From positions 186,001 to 250,000 of the forward strand of contig NZ_JBCITM010000003.1 of NCBI RefSeq assembly GCF_039414295.1: a stretch of DNA of 64,000 nucleotides, given 5' to 3'. Position numbers and translations under genes: made by a program. The notes under the pieces were generated by a model. That model was not told the DNA's origin, did not search any database, and worked only from the letters and a program-made list of their open reading frames with translations. Below, one piece after another: positions 16,981-25,668 of this stretch. The DNA is from Anoxynatronum sibiricum. Its GTDB lineage: Bacteria; Bacillota; Clostridia; Peptostreptococcales; Tindalliaceae. The number at the start of each line of letters is the position of its first letter. Positions within the stretch are counted from its first letter, which is position 1.

Positions 16981-18561
16981 GTGAAGCGACCTGCAATGAT
17001 GATTGTTCCAGCTTTTACGCTGGGGATGTTGCTGGAGAGCCAAACGCAGGCGGCTGCCGGGTGGCTGATCCTGCCTGTGGCACTGATGGCCGCAATTGGG
17101 TTGGTGAAGCTGGATGATCGACGGGCATTGTTTTGCATAGTATTGCTGGCTTGCCTCATGGGCTTTCATCGGCAGCAGATGGAAAACGCGAAAGGGACTT
17201 CGATGATGGGTGTTCTTTCCACTGACGATGTGACCGATCTGAAAATAATGGTGACGCATATAGGGAACAGCAGTCGTTTCAGCACTCGCTATGAAGGTCT
17301 CATCCAGCAAATTGTCATCGAAACAGAAAATATTCAGGTAAAAGTACCCGTCATCATTGAGCTGACATATTTTGAAAATGACATTCCAAGGCTGATGCCG
17401 GGCCAGATACTTTACGCTTCATCTTTTCAAGTGGTGCATGATCTGTCGACAGCTGCCACAGAGCCTTGGCTGGAAAACTGGAGGTCCAGAGGGTTTCACG
17501 GAGTCATTCAGTTGACAGGAAAAGAAGTTCGTGTGTCAGAATCGGCAAACTGGTGGCGTCTGAGAGCTTACCAGCTGCGGAAGTTCTCTGAGAAATCAAT
17601 TGACAGCCGGATTGCTGAACCGGAAAGTCAGGTGTTGAAAAGCATTTTTTTTGGAGAGCGTCGTCTGTTAAATCAGGATCAACTGCAACATTTCAGCCGT
17701 ACAGGAACAGCCCATCTGATTGCGGTATCTGGACTTCATGTGGGTATTCTGGCAGTCGTCATTCAGTTTATCCTTCAGAAAACAGGGGCAGGCAAGCGGG
17801 GAGCTCTCGTTACCACCGCGCTGGCGGTATGGTGCTATGCTGCCATGACGGGTTTTTCGATTTCCATACTGAGGGCAGCGGTGATGCATACTTGCTACGT
17901 GGCAGCTTTCTTTCTAAAACGTCGATACGATGCAAAGAGCAGTTTGCTTTGGTGCGCATTGCTTTTTGCTTTCGTGAACCCGCTCGCACTGAGAACAGTA
18001 TCATATCAGCTGTCTTTTTTGGCCACAGGAGGGATCCTCTGGCTATATCCGCCCTTGCGCAGCTGTCTATATCCGGAGAAACTGCCTGTGCTGGATTTGC
18101 TGCTGGTTACCATGGCGGCCCAACTGGGGACCTGGCCTGTGGTGGCTGTCCATTTTGAGACATTTTCACTGGTGGCGATACCGGCAAATTTTCTGATTGT
18201 TCCCGTGATGGGCGTTTTGATGCCCCTGGCGCTTGTCATGATTGTGGCAGGCCTGCTTCACCCGATATTGGCAGTTTTGCCGGGAATCATGGTAACGGGT
18301 GGCATACGATATATCATCGCCGTCACCTCATACTTTAGTCAATGGCCCTGGGCAGAAATGCAGGTGTCATTCTTGTCATCCGGATGGCTCATAGGCTACG
18401 GACTCGCTTTAGCAATAATATGGAAAGGCTTATCAATATGCGAACAAAGTCGATTGGTGCAACTTAAGACGAAGATCTCATATTCGGCAGAACCAACACA
18501 AGGAGGCGAAGATAATGTCACAGAAACAGATATCAGACCCAAAAGCATTGATACTCATTGA
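16981..18561 (+). CDS. comEC: ComEC/Rec2 competence membrane domain protein
   Basis: Polytopic membrane protein of 526 aa that would form the channel of DNA uptake. An N-terminal DUF4131-like region with three helices is followed by a soluble OB-like part (about 70-190), then the Competence domain with FFGERRLLNQDQL, FSRTGTAHLIAVSGLHVGIL and about seven further helices. The C-terminal metallo-beta-lactamase domain of classical ComEC (700-800 aa) is missing; a stand-alone protein of that type is encoded at 11.7-12.6 kb. Start is GTG at 16981 with GGGAGG 7 nt upstream; the open frame begins at 16939. The last 47 nt overlap the next gene, which starts inside. Confidence 0.86.
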   Translation: MKRPAMMIVPAFTLGMLLESQTQAAAGWLILPVALMAAIGLVKLDDRRALFCIVLLACLMGFHRQQMENAKGTSMMGVLSTDDVTDLKIMVTHIGNSSRFSTRYEGLIQQIVIETENIQVKVPVIIELTYFENDIPRLMPGQILYASSFQVVHDLSTAATEPWLENWRSRGFHGVIQLTGKEVRVSESANWWRLRAYQLRKFSEKSIDSRIAEPESQVLKSIFFGERRLLNQDQLQHFSRTGTAHLIAVSGLHVGILAVVIQFILQKTGAGKRGALVTTALAVWCYAAMTGFSISILRAAVMHTCYVAAFFLKRRYDAKSSLLWCALLFAFVNPLALRTVSYQLSFLATGGILWLYPPLRSCLYPEKLPVLDLLLVTMAAQLGTWPVVAVHFETFSLVAIPANFLIVPVMGVLMPLALVMIVAGLLHPILAVLPGIMVTGGIRYIIAVTSYFSQWPWAEMQVSFLSSGWLIGYGLALAIIWKGLSICEQSRLVQLKTKISYSAEPTQGGEDNVTETDIRPKSIDTH

Positions 18562-19099
18562 TTACACCCATGATTTTGTGGCAGCGGATGGCAAGCTGAC
18601 GGTGGGAGAACCGGGCCAGGACATTGAACAGATGATCGCCGAAAAAATAAACACATATCTGACTGAAGCGGGCTATGTGTTTGTTGTCAATGATGTGCAC
18701 GATGAAAATGATACGACCCACCCCCAACATCGGCTCTTTCCTCCTCACAATATTTCAGGCACTGTGGGCAGATTGCTTTATGGCAGCATTGAAACACTGG
18801 TGAGGCGTCTGGAAAAGGAGCATCCTGAAAAAATTATTCAACTGGATAAACGCCGCTATTCTGCATTTTGCGGAACGCCCCTGGAACTGATCCTTCGACA
18901 GCAGGGCATTGAACAGATTGAACTGGCAGGAGTCTGCACGGATATCTGCATTTTTCACACAGCCGTTGATGCCTATAATAAAGGTTTTGCAGTAATCGTC
19001 AACGAAGGAGCTGTGGCAAGCTTTAATGCGGAAGCCCATAATACAGCGCTGGCACATTTCGAAACAGTCATGGGATTCGATGTTGTGAGAAGAGGGTAG
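18515..19099 (+). CDS. Isochorismatase-fold cysteine hydrolase (nicotinamidase-like)
   Basis: Cytoplasmic hydrolase of 194 aa. The catalytic triad is visible as D16 (ALILIDYTHD), K112 (LDKRRYSAFCG) and C145 (GVCTDICIFHTA). The segment VNDVHDENDTTHPQHRLFPPH fits the metal-binding loop of nicotinamidases, so nicotinamide deamidation (NAD salvage) is the best guess. Other amide hydrolases of the fold cannot be excluded. The ATG follows AAGGAGGCGAAGATA and lies inside the end of comEC, which suggests translational coupling. holA starts 3 nt after its stop. Confidence 0.85.
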   Translation: MSQKQISDPKALILIDYTHDFVAADGKLTVGEPGQDIEQMIAEKINTYLTEAGYVFVVNDVHDENDTTHPQHRLFPPHNISGTVGRLLYGSIETLVRRLEKEHPEKIIQLDKRRYSAFCGTPLELILRQQGIEQIELAGVCTDICIFHTAVDAYNKGFAVIVNEGAVASFNAEAHNTALAHFETVMGFDVVRRG

Positions 19100-19102
19100 C
19101 CA

Positions 19103-20143
19103 ATGGAAGTCATCAGAAGATTGCAGCAGACCCCGGTGGAACAGGTGCCGGCGGTTTTCATAATCACCGGAGAAGAAGAGTTGTTGATGAAACGTTACCT
19201 ACAGGCACTCATCCAGCTACTGATCCCACCAGGAATGCAGGACATGAACCTGGTCACTTATGAGGGAAAAGATTTTACCATCGAAAGCTTGCTGGAAGCG
19301 GTGGAAACGTTACCGGTGATGGCCCGGCGAAAACTGGTTGTCGTTAAGAATCCGTCATTTCTGGAAACAAAAGGAGCGGCATTGACAGAAAAAGAGGAAA
19401 AAAAACTACTGCAGTATCTTGAACGTCCTTCCAGCAGCACGTGTTTGCTGTTTTTCTGTCGTGTCAAACCAGATGGCCGAAAAAAAATTTTGAGAGCCAT
19501 TAAGAAGGTGGCTCATACAGAAGATTTTCCGCGACTAAAGGAACCCGACTTTCGGCGGTTTATTCAGCAGGAGCTGGAGGCTGCAGGAAAAAAAGCGGAT
19601 CAGAAGGCTGTGCGAACATTTGCAGAGAGCTTTGACTATTTTACCAGTCAACCGGAACAGACACTGCAGGATGTCAGCAATGAAATCATCAAACTGGTGG
19701 CGTATCTGGGAGATCAGCAACGGGTAACACAGGAAGAAGTGCAGCAGACAACATACGCCGCTTTTCAGAATGATATTTTCATGCTCATTGAGAGTTTTGC
19801 TGGTAAAAAGGGAGCAGAAACGCAGGTGCGCCTCCATGAATTATTGTCAAGAGGTGAACCTCTCATGAAAATTATTGGCTATCTGCGCAACCAGTTTAAG
19901 CTGATGCTTCGGGTGAAAGAACTGACCATGCAGGGTTATACGCCGGCAAAAATGGCGACAAAACTGAAACAACACCCCTATGCCGTGAAAAAAACAGTGT
20001 CATATAGTAAGCGTTTTCATGAAAATGATCTGATGTGGCTGCTGAATGCTTTTTTGGTACTCGACCGGCAGATGAAACAAGGGCTTTTGGATGCACAGCA
20101 GGCCATGGAGCTGATCATCGCTGAAATATGCTTGCGGAAATGA
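19103..20143 (+). CDS. holA: DNA polymerase III delta subunit
   Basis: Clamp-loader subunit that opens the beta clamp, 346 aa, typical length. N-terminal FIITGEEELLMKRYLQALIQ, a Rossmann-like ATPase fold without working Walker motifs, and the C-terminal collar helices with SRGEPLMKIIGYLRNQFKLMLRVKEL and GLLDAQQAMELIIAEICLR. Start ATG at 19103. comEC-holA-rpsT order is standard in Firmicutes. A bidirectional terminator separates it from convergent rpsT. Confidence 0.93.
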   Translation: MEVIRRLQQTPVEQVPAVFIITGEEELLMKRYLQALIQLLIPPGMQDMNLVTYEGKDFTIESLLEAVETLPVMARRKLVVVKNPSFLETKGAALTEKEEKKLLQYLERPSSSTCLLFFCRVKPDGRKKILRAIKKVAHTEDFPRLKEPDFRRFIQQELEAAGKKADQKAVRTFAESFDYFTSQPEQTLQDVSNEIIKLVAYLGDQQRVTQEEVQQTTYAAFQNDIFMLIESFAGKKGAETQVRLHELLSRGEPLMKIIGYLRNQFKLMLRVKELTMQGYTPAKMATKLKQHPYAVKKTVSYSKRFHENDLMWLLNAFLVLDRQMKQGLLDAQQAMELIIAEICLRK

Positions 20144-20164
20144 TGGTCAACATTCAGACATATT

Positions 20165-20203
20165 AAAAAAAGCGTCTCTGAAGTAATCAGAACGCTTTTT
20201 TTA
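20165..20203. terminator. Bidirectional terminator between holA and rpsT
   Basis: A-run, AGCGTTCTGA-like stem (AAAAAAGCGT ... ACGCTTTTTTT) with A/T tracts on both sides, placed between two convergent genes. Confidence 0.85.
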
Positions 20204-20249
20204 TCTCATTTGATTGTTTAACGCATAAGTTTGAAACTTTTCATCTGAT

Positions 20250-20513
20250 CTAAACCGTACGGTTTAATTTTTTCGTCAGGCGAGACAGTTTCCTGGAAGC
20301 ATTGTTTGTATGAATGATGTTTTTGGCGGCAGCCTGCTTCAATTTCTTATCAACAAACTGAAGTTTTTCCTTTGCCACATCAAACTGATTATGATCCAGA
20401 GCTTCTTCGAAACGTCTGATAGCAGTCTTAAGTTGCGACTTAATCATTTTGTTTCGGGCAGTTTTTTTACGGATCACACGAATGCGTTTCATTGCAGATT
20501 TAATATTAGCCAA
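20250..20513 (-). CDS. rpsT: 30S ribosomal protein S20
   Basis: Small basic ribosomal protein that binds 16S rRNA, 87 aa. ANIKSAMKRIRVIRKKTARN and the alanine/lysine-rich helices are characteristic. On the minus strand it starts at 20513 behind AAGGGGGTGA. It is convergent with holA and divergent from lepA. A 16-bp palindrome (TAAACCGTACGGTTTA) overlaps its stop codon. Confidence 0.96.
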   Translation of the reverse strand: MANIKSAMKRIRVIRKKTARNKMIKSQLKTAIRRFEEALDHNQFDVAKEKLQFVDKKLKQAAAKNIIHTNNASRKLSRLTKKLNRTV

Positions 20514-20607
20514 TCACTTCACCCCCTTATGTGCTCATTAACATTCTAACTATACCAAAAGCATGCCTAAAAATCAATAGCTTCTTTCATTCATCTTCAT
20601 GAAGTGA

Positions 20608-20637
20608 TTGAAACTCACTAGACCCTTATGATATAAT
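20608..20637 (+). promoter_or_regulatory. lepA promoter
   Basis: TTGAAA, 18-bp spacer, TATAAT. The -10 overlaps the first in-frame ATG (20636), excluding that codon as the start. Confidence 0.7.
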
Positions 20638-20674
20638 GCCTTCGTTAAAGGTGTCAATAGAAGGAGGAATTTCG

Positions 20675-22483
20675 TTGTTTTCAACACGTCAACATAAAAT
20701 TCGCAATTTCAGTATTATCGCCCATATTGATCATGGAAAATCCACCCTGGCTGACAGGCTCATTGAAACCACGGGCCTGGTAAGCAGCCGGGAAATGAAA
20801 GAACAGCTGTTGGATAACATGGAACTGGAGCGGGAACGCGGCATTACCATAAAGTTGCAGACCATCCGGCTGAACTACAAAGCAAACGACGGCGAAACCT
20901 ATCAATTGAACCTCATTGATACGCCGGGTCATGTAGATTTTACTTATGAGGTTTCCCGCAGCCTGGCTGCCTGTGAAGGAGCCTTGTTGGTGGTGGACGC
21001 CGCCCAGGGCATCGAAGCTCAGACGCTTGCAAATGTGTATCTGGCATTGGAGCAGGACCTTGAGATAATACCGGTGATCAATAAAATTGATTTACCCAGC
21101 GCACGGGTGGATGAAGTAAAAAAAGAAATTGAAGATATCATCGGACTTGACACAGAAGGCATCCCCCTGATTTCTGCCAAAGAGGGCCTTAACATCGAAG
21201 ATGTATTGGAAGCTGTCGTTCAGCGCATTCCCCCACCAAAGGGAGACGAGGAGAAACCGTTAAAAGCACTCATTTTCGACTCCCTTTATGACAACTATCG
21301 GGGAGTCATTGGCTACATCCGCATGATGGATGGTGAAATGAAACCAGGCATGCGGATTCGCATGATGGCAGGCCAGAAAGAATTTGAAATCACAGAAGTT
21401 GGTGTGTTTTCGCCTGGGCCCATTGAACAGGATGTGTTGCGGGCGGGAGACGTGGGATATGTGGCAGCCAGCATTAAAGATGTGCGTCATTGCCGGGTGG
21501 GTGATACCATTACCGAAGCCAAAAGGGAAACCCAAACACCACTTCCCGGTTATCGAAAAGTGACGCCAATGGTTTACTGCGGCATCTATCCGGCTGAAGG
21601 CGAAAAGTTTGAAGATGTAAAAGATGCCTTGGAAAGACTCCAAGTGAATGATGCGGCACTGGTTTTTGAAAACGAAACTTCTGCAGCGCTTGGTTTCGGA
21701 TTTCGCTGTGGTTTCCTGGGGTTGCTTCACATGGAAATTGTTCAGGAACGTCTGGAGCGGGAGTTTGATCTTGATCTGGTGACCACTGCCCCAAGTGTTA
21801 TCTATCAGGTGCATAAAACCAACGGCGAAATGGTCATGATACAAAATCCTGCCAACCTGCCCCAGCCTCAGGAAATCCGACTTATTGAAGAACCCATTGT
21901 CAAAGCAAGCATTATGGTGCTGAATGAGTATGTAGGGTCTGTCATGGAGCTTTGTCAGGAACGCCGGGGAATGATGAAGGAAATGACCTATTTGGACCAG
22001 ACAAGGGTGAATATTAATTACGAACTTCCCTTGAATGAAGTGATTTATGACTTTTTTGATGCGCTGAAATCCCGAACCCGCGGTTATGGATCCCTTGATT
22101 ACGAAATGCTGGGGTATCGGGAATCACAGCTAGTCAAGCTGGATATTCTCATTAACGGAGAACAGGTGGATGCCCTTTCCTTTATTGTACACACGAGCAA
22201 AGCCTACGAACGGGGACGGCTCATGTGTGAAAAACTGAAGGATGAAATTCCGCGACACCAGTTCGCGGTTCCCATCCAGGCATCCATCGGGCAAAAAATC
22301 ATTGCACGTGAAACGGTCAAAGCGTTACGCAAGGATGTGCTTGCAAAATGTTACGGTGGTGACATCTCTCGCAAAAAGAAACTGCTGGAAAAGCAAAAAG
22401 AAGGCAAGAAGCGCATGCGACAAGTGGGCAATGTTGAAGTGCCTCAGAAAGCCTTTATGTCAGTGCTCAAGCTGGATAGTTAA
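20675..22483 (+). CDS. lepA: Elongation factor 4 (back-translocase LepA)
   Basis: Ribosome-associated translational GTPase, 602 aa, usual length. G1 AHIDHGKSTLADRL, switch region ERERGITIKLQ, G3 DTPGHVDFTYE, G4 NKIDLP, then domains II, III and V and the LepA-specific C-terminal domain (QKIIARETVKALRKDVLAKCYGGDISRKKKLLEKQKEGKKR region). A TTG start is chosen: AAGGAGG lies 7-8 nt upstream, and the upstream ATG lies within the promoter -10. hemW follows. Confidence 0.95.
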   Translation: MFSTRQHKIRNFSIIAHIDHGKSTLADRLIETTGLVSSREMKEQLLDNMELERERGITIKLQTIRLNYKANDGETYQLNLIDTPGHVDFTYEVSRSLAACEGALLVVDAAQGIEAQTLANVYLALEQDLEIIPVINKIDLPSARVDEVKKEIEDIIGLDTEGIPLISAKEGLNIEDVLEAVVQRIPPPKGDEEKPLKALIFDSLYDNYRGVIGYIRMMDGEMKPGMRIRMMAGQKEFEITEVGVFSPGPIEQDVLRAGDVGYVAASIKDVRHCRVGDTITEAKRETQTPLPGYRKVTPMVYCGIYPAEGEKFEDVKDALERLQVNDAALVFENETSAALGFGFRCGFLGLLHMEIVQERLEREFDLDLVTTAPSVIYQVHKTNGEMVMIQNPANLPQPQEIRLIEEPIVKASIMVLNEYVGSVMELCQERRGMMKEMTYLDQTRVNINYELPLNEVIYDFFDALKSRTRGYGSLDYEMLGYRESQLVKLDILINGEQVDALSFIVHTSKAYERGRLMCEKLKDEIPRHQFAVPIQASIGQKIIARETVKALRKDVLAKCYGGDISRKKKLLEKQKEGKKRMRQVGNVEVPQKAFMSVLKLDS

Positions 22484-22547
22484 AGTGACTGCCGGCAAAT
22501 GCGATTATTTCAGCAGTTATCCATTTCATGAAAAGTAGGTTTTGAAA

Positions 22548-23705
22548 ATGTTGAGCAATCAACACTCTTTAAGCGTTTACATTCACATACCATTCTGTCG
22601 TCAAAAATGCCATTACTGTGATTTTTTATCATGGCCCAACCGCATTGAAGATCTTGACACATATGTGGAAGCACTGTTGGCAGAAGTAGATCTTTACCGG
22701 GGTCGACTGGCTGAAAGGCCGGTCGCCACGGTTTTTTTTGGTGGCGGCACACCTTCGCTGCTGACAGGCGTTCATACCAGTCGTATTCTGGAGAAACTGG
22801 CATCAGCGGGAAGCCTCACAAAAGATGCAGAAATCACCATGGAAGCAAATCCGGAGCAGTTGACCCTGGGTCAGTTGAAAGCTTATCGTCAGGCGGGAGT
22901 TAACCGCCTCAGTCTGGGTCTTCAAAGCACGCATGATCCGCTCCTTGCTTTTCTGGGGCGCAGGCACACTGCTGCCGACTTCTACCGGGTGGTGGAGCTT
23001 GCATGCCAGGCAGGGTTTGTCAATATGAACGCAGATTTGATCTTTGGAATTCCGGGTCAGCAATTGGAACAGTGGCAGGAATCACTGGAGACATTGGAAG
23101 CAATGAAGATATCTCATTTATCATGTTACGGCCTTACGTTTGAGCCCGGCACACCCCTTCATCGCCAGAGAGACTCAGGGACAGTATGTGCAGCAGACGA
23201 AGACTTGGAATACGCCATGTTTCGTTGGGGGATTGAGTGGTTGCAGCAGAAGGGATATCAGCATTATGAGATTTCCAATTATGCCCTTCCCGGGAAATCT
23301 TGTCTTCATAATATCACTTATTGGGAAAACAGAGAATATCTGGGCTTTGGAGCAGGTGCCCACGGTTTCTTGTCGGGCGAAAGAACTGCCAATAGTCAAC
23401 AAATGGAAAGCTATGTCGCAGCAATCTACCAGGGTGAATTTCCTTACATGAGCTGCGAGAAGATCGGGCTGGCAGAGTCGGTGAGTGAAACCATGTTTTT
23501 AGGGCTGCGCATGCGGCGCGGGATTTCTGAGACAGTTTTTGAAAGTCGTTACGGGCGGTCGATGGCATCCTTTTTCGAAAAGGAGATAACTGAACTGATG
23601 CAACGGGGATTGTTGGAGCAACAATCAGGGTTTTTGCGATTGACTGAAAAGGGAATTGATTTATCGAACCTTGTATTTGAAAAACTGCTGGTGTCTTCCG
23701 GATAA
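22548..23705 (+). CDS. hemW: Radical SAM heme chaperone HemW
   Basis: Radical-SAM protein of 385 aa, once annotated as oxygen-independent coproporphyrinogen oxidase. The cluster motif is HIPFCRQKCHYCDF: C-x3-C-x2-C followed by D-F, without the extra cysteine of true HemN, which marks the HemW branch that binds and delivers heme. FFGGGTPSLL and the C-terminal HemN_C region (MFLGLRMRRGI) are present. ATG at 22548, six bases inside a TTG-started frame; the ribosome site is weak. lepA-hemW-hrcA is the standard Firmicutes order. Confidence 0.92.
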   Translation: MLSNQHSLSVYIHIPFCRQKCHYCDFLSWPNRIEDLDTYVEALLAEVDLYRGRLAERPVATVFFGGGTPSLLTGVHTSRILEKLASAGSLTKDAEITMEANPEQLTLGQLKAYRQAGVNRLSLGLQSTHDPLLAFLGRRHTAADFYRVVELACQAGFVNMNADLIFGIPGQQLEQWQESLETLEAMKISHLSCYGLTFEPGTPLHRQRDSGTVCAADEDLEYAMFRWGIEWLQQKGYQHYEISNYALPGKSCLHNITYWENREYLGFGAGAHGFLSGERTANSQQMESYVAAIYQGEFPYMSCEKIGLAESVSETMFLGLRMRRGISETVFESRYGRSMASFFEKEITELMQRGLLEQQSGFLRLTEKGIDLSNLVFEKLLVSSG

Positions 23706-23721
23706 TTCCTGCGGAGAATGC

Positions 23722-23750
23722 TTGACAAAATTTCTGTGAAATGGTATTTT
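23722..23750 (+). promoter_or_regulatory. Heat-shock operon promoter
   Basis: TTGACA, 17-bp spacer, TATTTT, 11 bp ahead of CIRCE: vegetative promoter repressed by HrcA. Confidence 0.85.
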
Positions 23751-23761
23751 GATATCAAGAA

Positions 23762-23788
23762 TTAGCACTCACCAAAGCAGAGTGCTAA
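23762..23788 (+). promoter_or_regulatory. CIRCE operator
   Basis: TTAGCACTC-N9-GAGTGCTAA, an exact match to the HrcA-binding consensus, between the promoter and hrcA. It makes the operon self-regulated through HrcA and GroE. Confidence 0.97.
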
Positions 23789-23809
23789 CAAAATAGGGTG
23801 ATCATGATG

Positions 23810-24835
23810 ATGTTAAATGATCGGAAACTCATGATCTTGCAGGCTATTGTCCGTGACTATATTGAGTCAGCAGAGCCTGTGGGGTCACGCAGTTTGTCAA
23901 AAAAATATGATCTGGGTATCAGCCCGGCAACGATTCGCAATGAGATGGCCGACTTGGAAGAGCTAGGCTATATTTTGCAGCCGCATACTTCTGCCGGAAG
24001 AGTGCCTTCTGACAAAGGCTATCGGCTTTATGTAGACCAACTGATGGAAATTAAGCAAACTGCCGACAAAAATCGGGTCAAAATCAAAACAGAGTTGCTG
24101 CGCCAGTATAATGAACTGGAACAGCTGCTGCAGTATACTTCCCGGCTGTTGTCTGAGTTCACAAGTTACACATCCATCGTGTTGGCGCCTCAGGTGAAAA
24201 AAAGCCGGTTGAAACAGATCAAGCTGACCCGAATTGATGACGCTCATTTATTGGCTATTTTTGTTACCAATACCGGGCTTATCCAAAATCCGGTATTTCG
24301 TGTGCCGCCAAATCTGACAGGAGATGACTTGGAAAAGATTGCCAATTTCCTGAACCAGAAGTTTGCCGGGATGCCGCTGGAAGAAATAGAAACCCAGTTA
24401 GTTCAAACACTTCAAACAGAACTGGCCCAGTTCCATTCAACGGTTCATGACATCATGCCTGAAATGTTCCGTGCGTTGGAACAAATGAGTGACATCAGCC
24501 TTTATCTCAGTGGAACAACTAATATTTTCAATTTTCCGGAGTTCAGTGACCTCACCAGAGCAAAAGATTTTCTAACATTGATGGAAGAAAAACAGGTGAT
24601 TAGCCGCATGATTACTGATCCGGGAGGCGGCCAGCTTAAAATAACCATTGGCAGTGAGAATCAGGTGCAGCGCGCCAGGGAGTGCAGTATTGTCAGCGCC
24701 ACCTATCAGGTTGATGATCAGACGCTGGGCTGGTTAGGCGTCATCGGCCCGACACGCATGGACTATGGACATGTTATTGATGTGTTAGATCAAATGAGCC
24801 GTTTGATGAGTCAGGCATTAAAAGATAAATCCTGA
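23810..24835 (+). CDS. hrcA: Heat-shock repressor HrcA
   Basis: Transcriptional repressor of class I heat-shock genes, 341 aa. N-terminal winged helix with PVGSRSLSKKYDLGISPATI and NEMADLEELGYI, then a GAF-like dimerisation and effector domain. The gene begins with GTG-ATC-ATG-ATG-ATG. The third ATG (MLNDRKLMILQ) matches the usual N-terminus and is 9 nt from AGGGTG. CIRCE lies directly upstream. First gene of the hrcA-grpE-dnaK-dnaJ operon. Confidence 0.95.
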   Translation: MLNDRKLMILQAIVRDYIESAEPVGSRSLSKKYDLGISPATIRNEMADLEELGYILQPHTSAGRVPSDKGYRLYVDQLMEIKQTADKNRVKIKTELLRQYNELEQLLQYTSRLLSEFTSYTSIVLAPQVKKSRLKQIKLTRIDDAHLLAIFVTNTGLIQNPVFRVPPNLTGDDLEKIANFLNQKFAGMPLEEIETQLVQTLQTELAQFHSTVHDIMPEMFRALEQMSDISLYLSGTTNIFNFPEFSDLTRAKDFLTLMEEKQVISRMITDPGGGQLKITIGSENQVQRARECSIVSATYQVDDQTLGWLGVIGPTRMDYGHVIDVLDQMSRLMSQALKDKS

Positions 24836-24995
24836 TGAAAGTACGGTTTCCAAAATAAAGGGGGTGCGGAGCGGTTGCTTTGCACTCTACTTATGCAGTT
24901 GGTCAGTTGCCAGTTCAAAAGAATTCAAGTCAATTTGGAAAGATGAGAATACAGTTGAATAGTGAATATTATATTGAGAAGGCGGGTGTCATGCA

Positions 24996-25595
24996 GTGAA
25001 GAAAAAAGAACAGAACCAAGCGCAAGAACAATCTGAGCGAGCAGAACCGGACGCTTCAATGCAGGATAAGAGTGGTTCAGAAGAAGTTGATCCACTAAGT
25101 CCAAGTTCAACAGAGCCCGAAGCTCAAGCAAATGAAGAAACACCGCAACTGGAACGAATCGAATCACTTGAAACAGCCCTGCAGGAATCAGAGGATCGCC
25201 TTCTTCGGCTACAGGCAGAGTTTCTTAATTTTAAAAGGCGGGTGGAGAAGGAAAAAGCAGAGTTGCACAGTTTTGGTTGTGAAAACCTGGCCAAAGATCT
25301 GTTGCCGGTGCTGGACAACTTTGAAAGGGCACTGGAATCCGTTCAAGAGACAGACCCGCAGATTTATAAAGGAATTGAAATGATTCACCATCAAATGATT
25401 GAAGCCCTTAAGAAGCATGACATTAAAGAGATTGAAGCGTTGGGGCAGCCTTTCGATATGCATGAACATCATGCGGTGATGACTGAAGAAACCACTGAAG
25501 AGGAACAAAAGAACAACGTAGCGCTGGTGATGCAAAAAGGATACAGAATGAAATCCAGAGTACTGCGTCCCAGCATGGTCAAAGTGTATCAGTAA
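24996..25595 (+). CDS. grpE: Nucleotide exchange factor GrpE
   Basis: Cochaperone that releases ADP from DnaK, 199 aa. GTG start, the only in-frame choice, since the nearby ATG runs into a stop. Residues 1-50 are acidic and disordered. A long coiled coil (about 50-110, LQAEFLNFKRRVEKEKAEL) and the C-terminal beta domain (RPSMVKVYQ end) follow. The 160-nt gap after hrcA has no clear terminator, so it is presumably read through from the CIRCE promoter. Confidence 0.95.
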   Translation: MKKKEQNQAQEQSERAEPDASMQDKSGSEEVDPLSPSSTEPEAQANEETPQLERIESLETALQESEDRLLRLQAEFLNFKRRVEKEKAELHSFGCENLAKDLLPVLDNFERALESVQETDPQIYKGIEMIHHQMIEALKKHDIKEIEALGQPFDMHEHHAVMTEETTEEEQKNNVALVMQKGYRMKSRVLRPSMVKVYQ

Positions 25596-25668
25596 AATGA
25601 GCCACATATTAATCAATTTTCATCAATAGTAACCATATGATTCGTTTGATAAAAGGAGGAAACAATCA

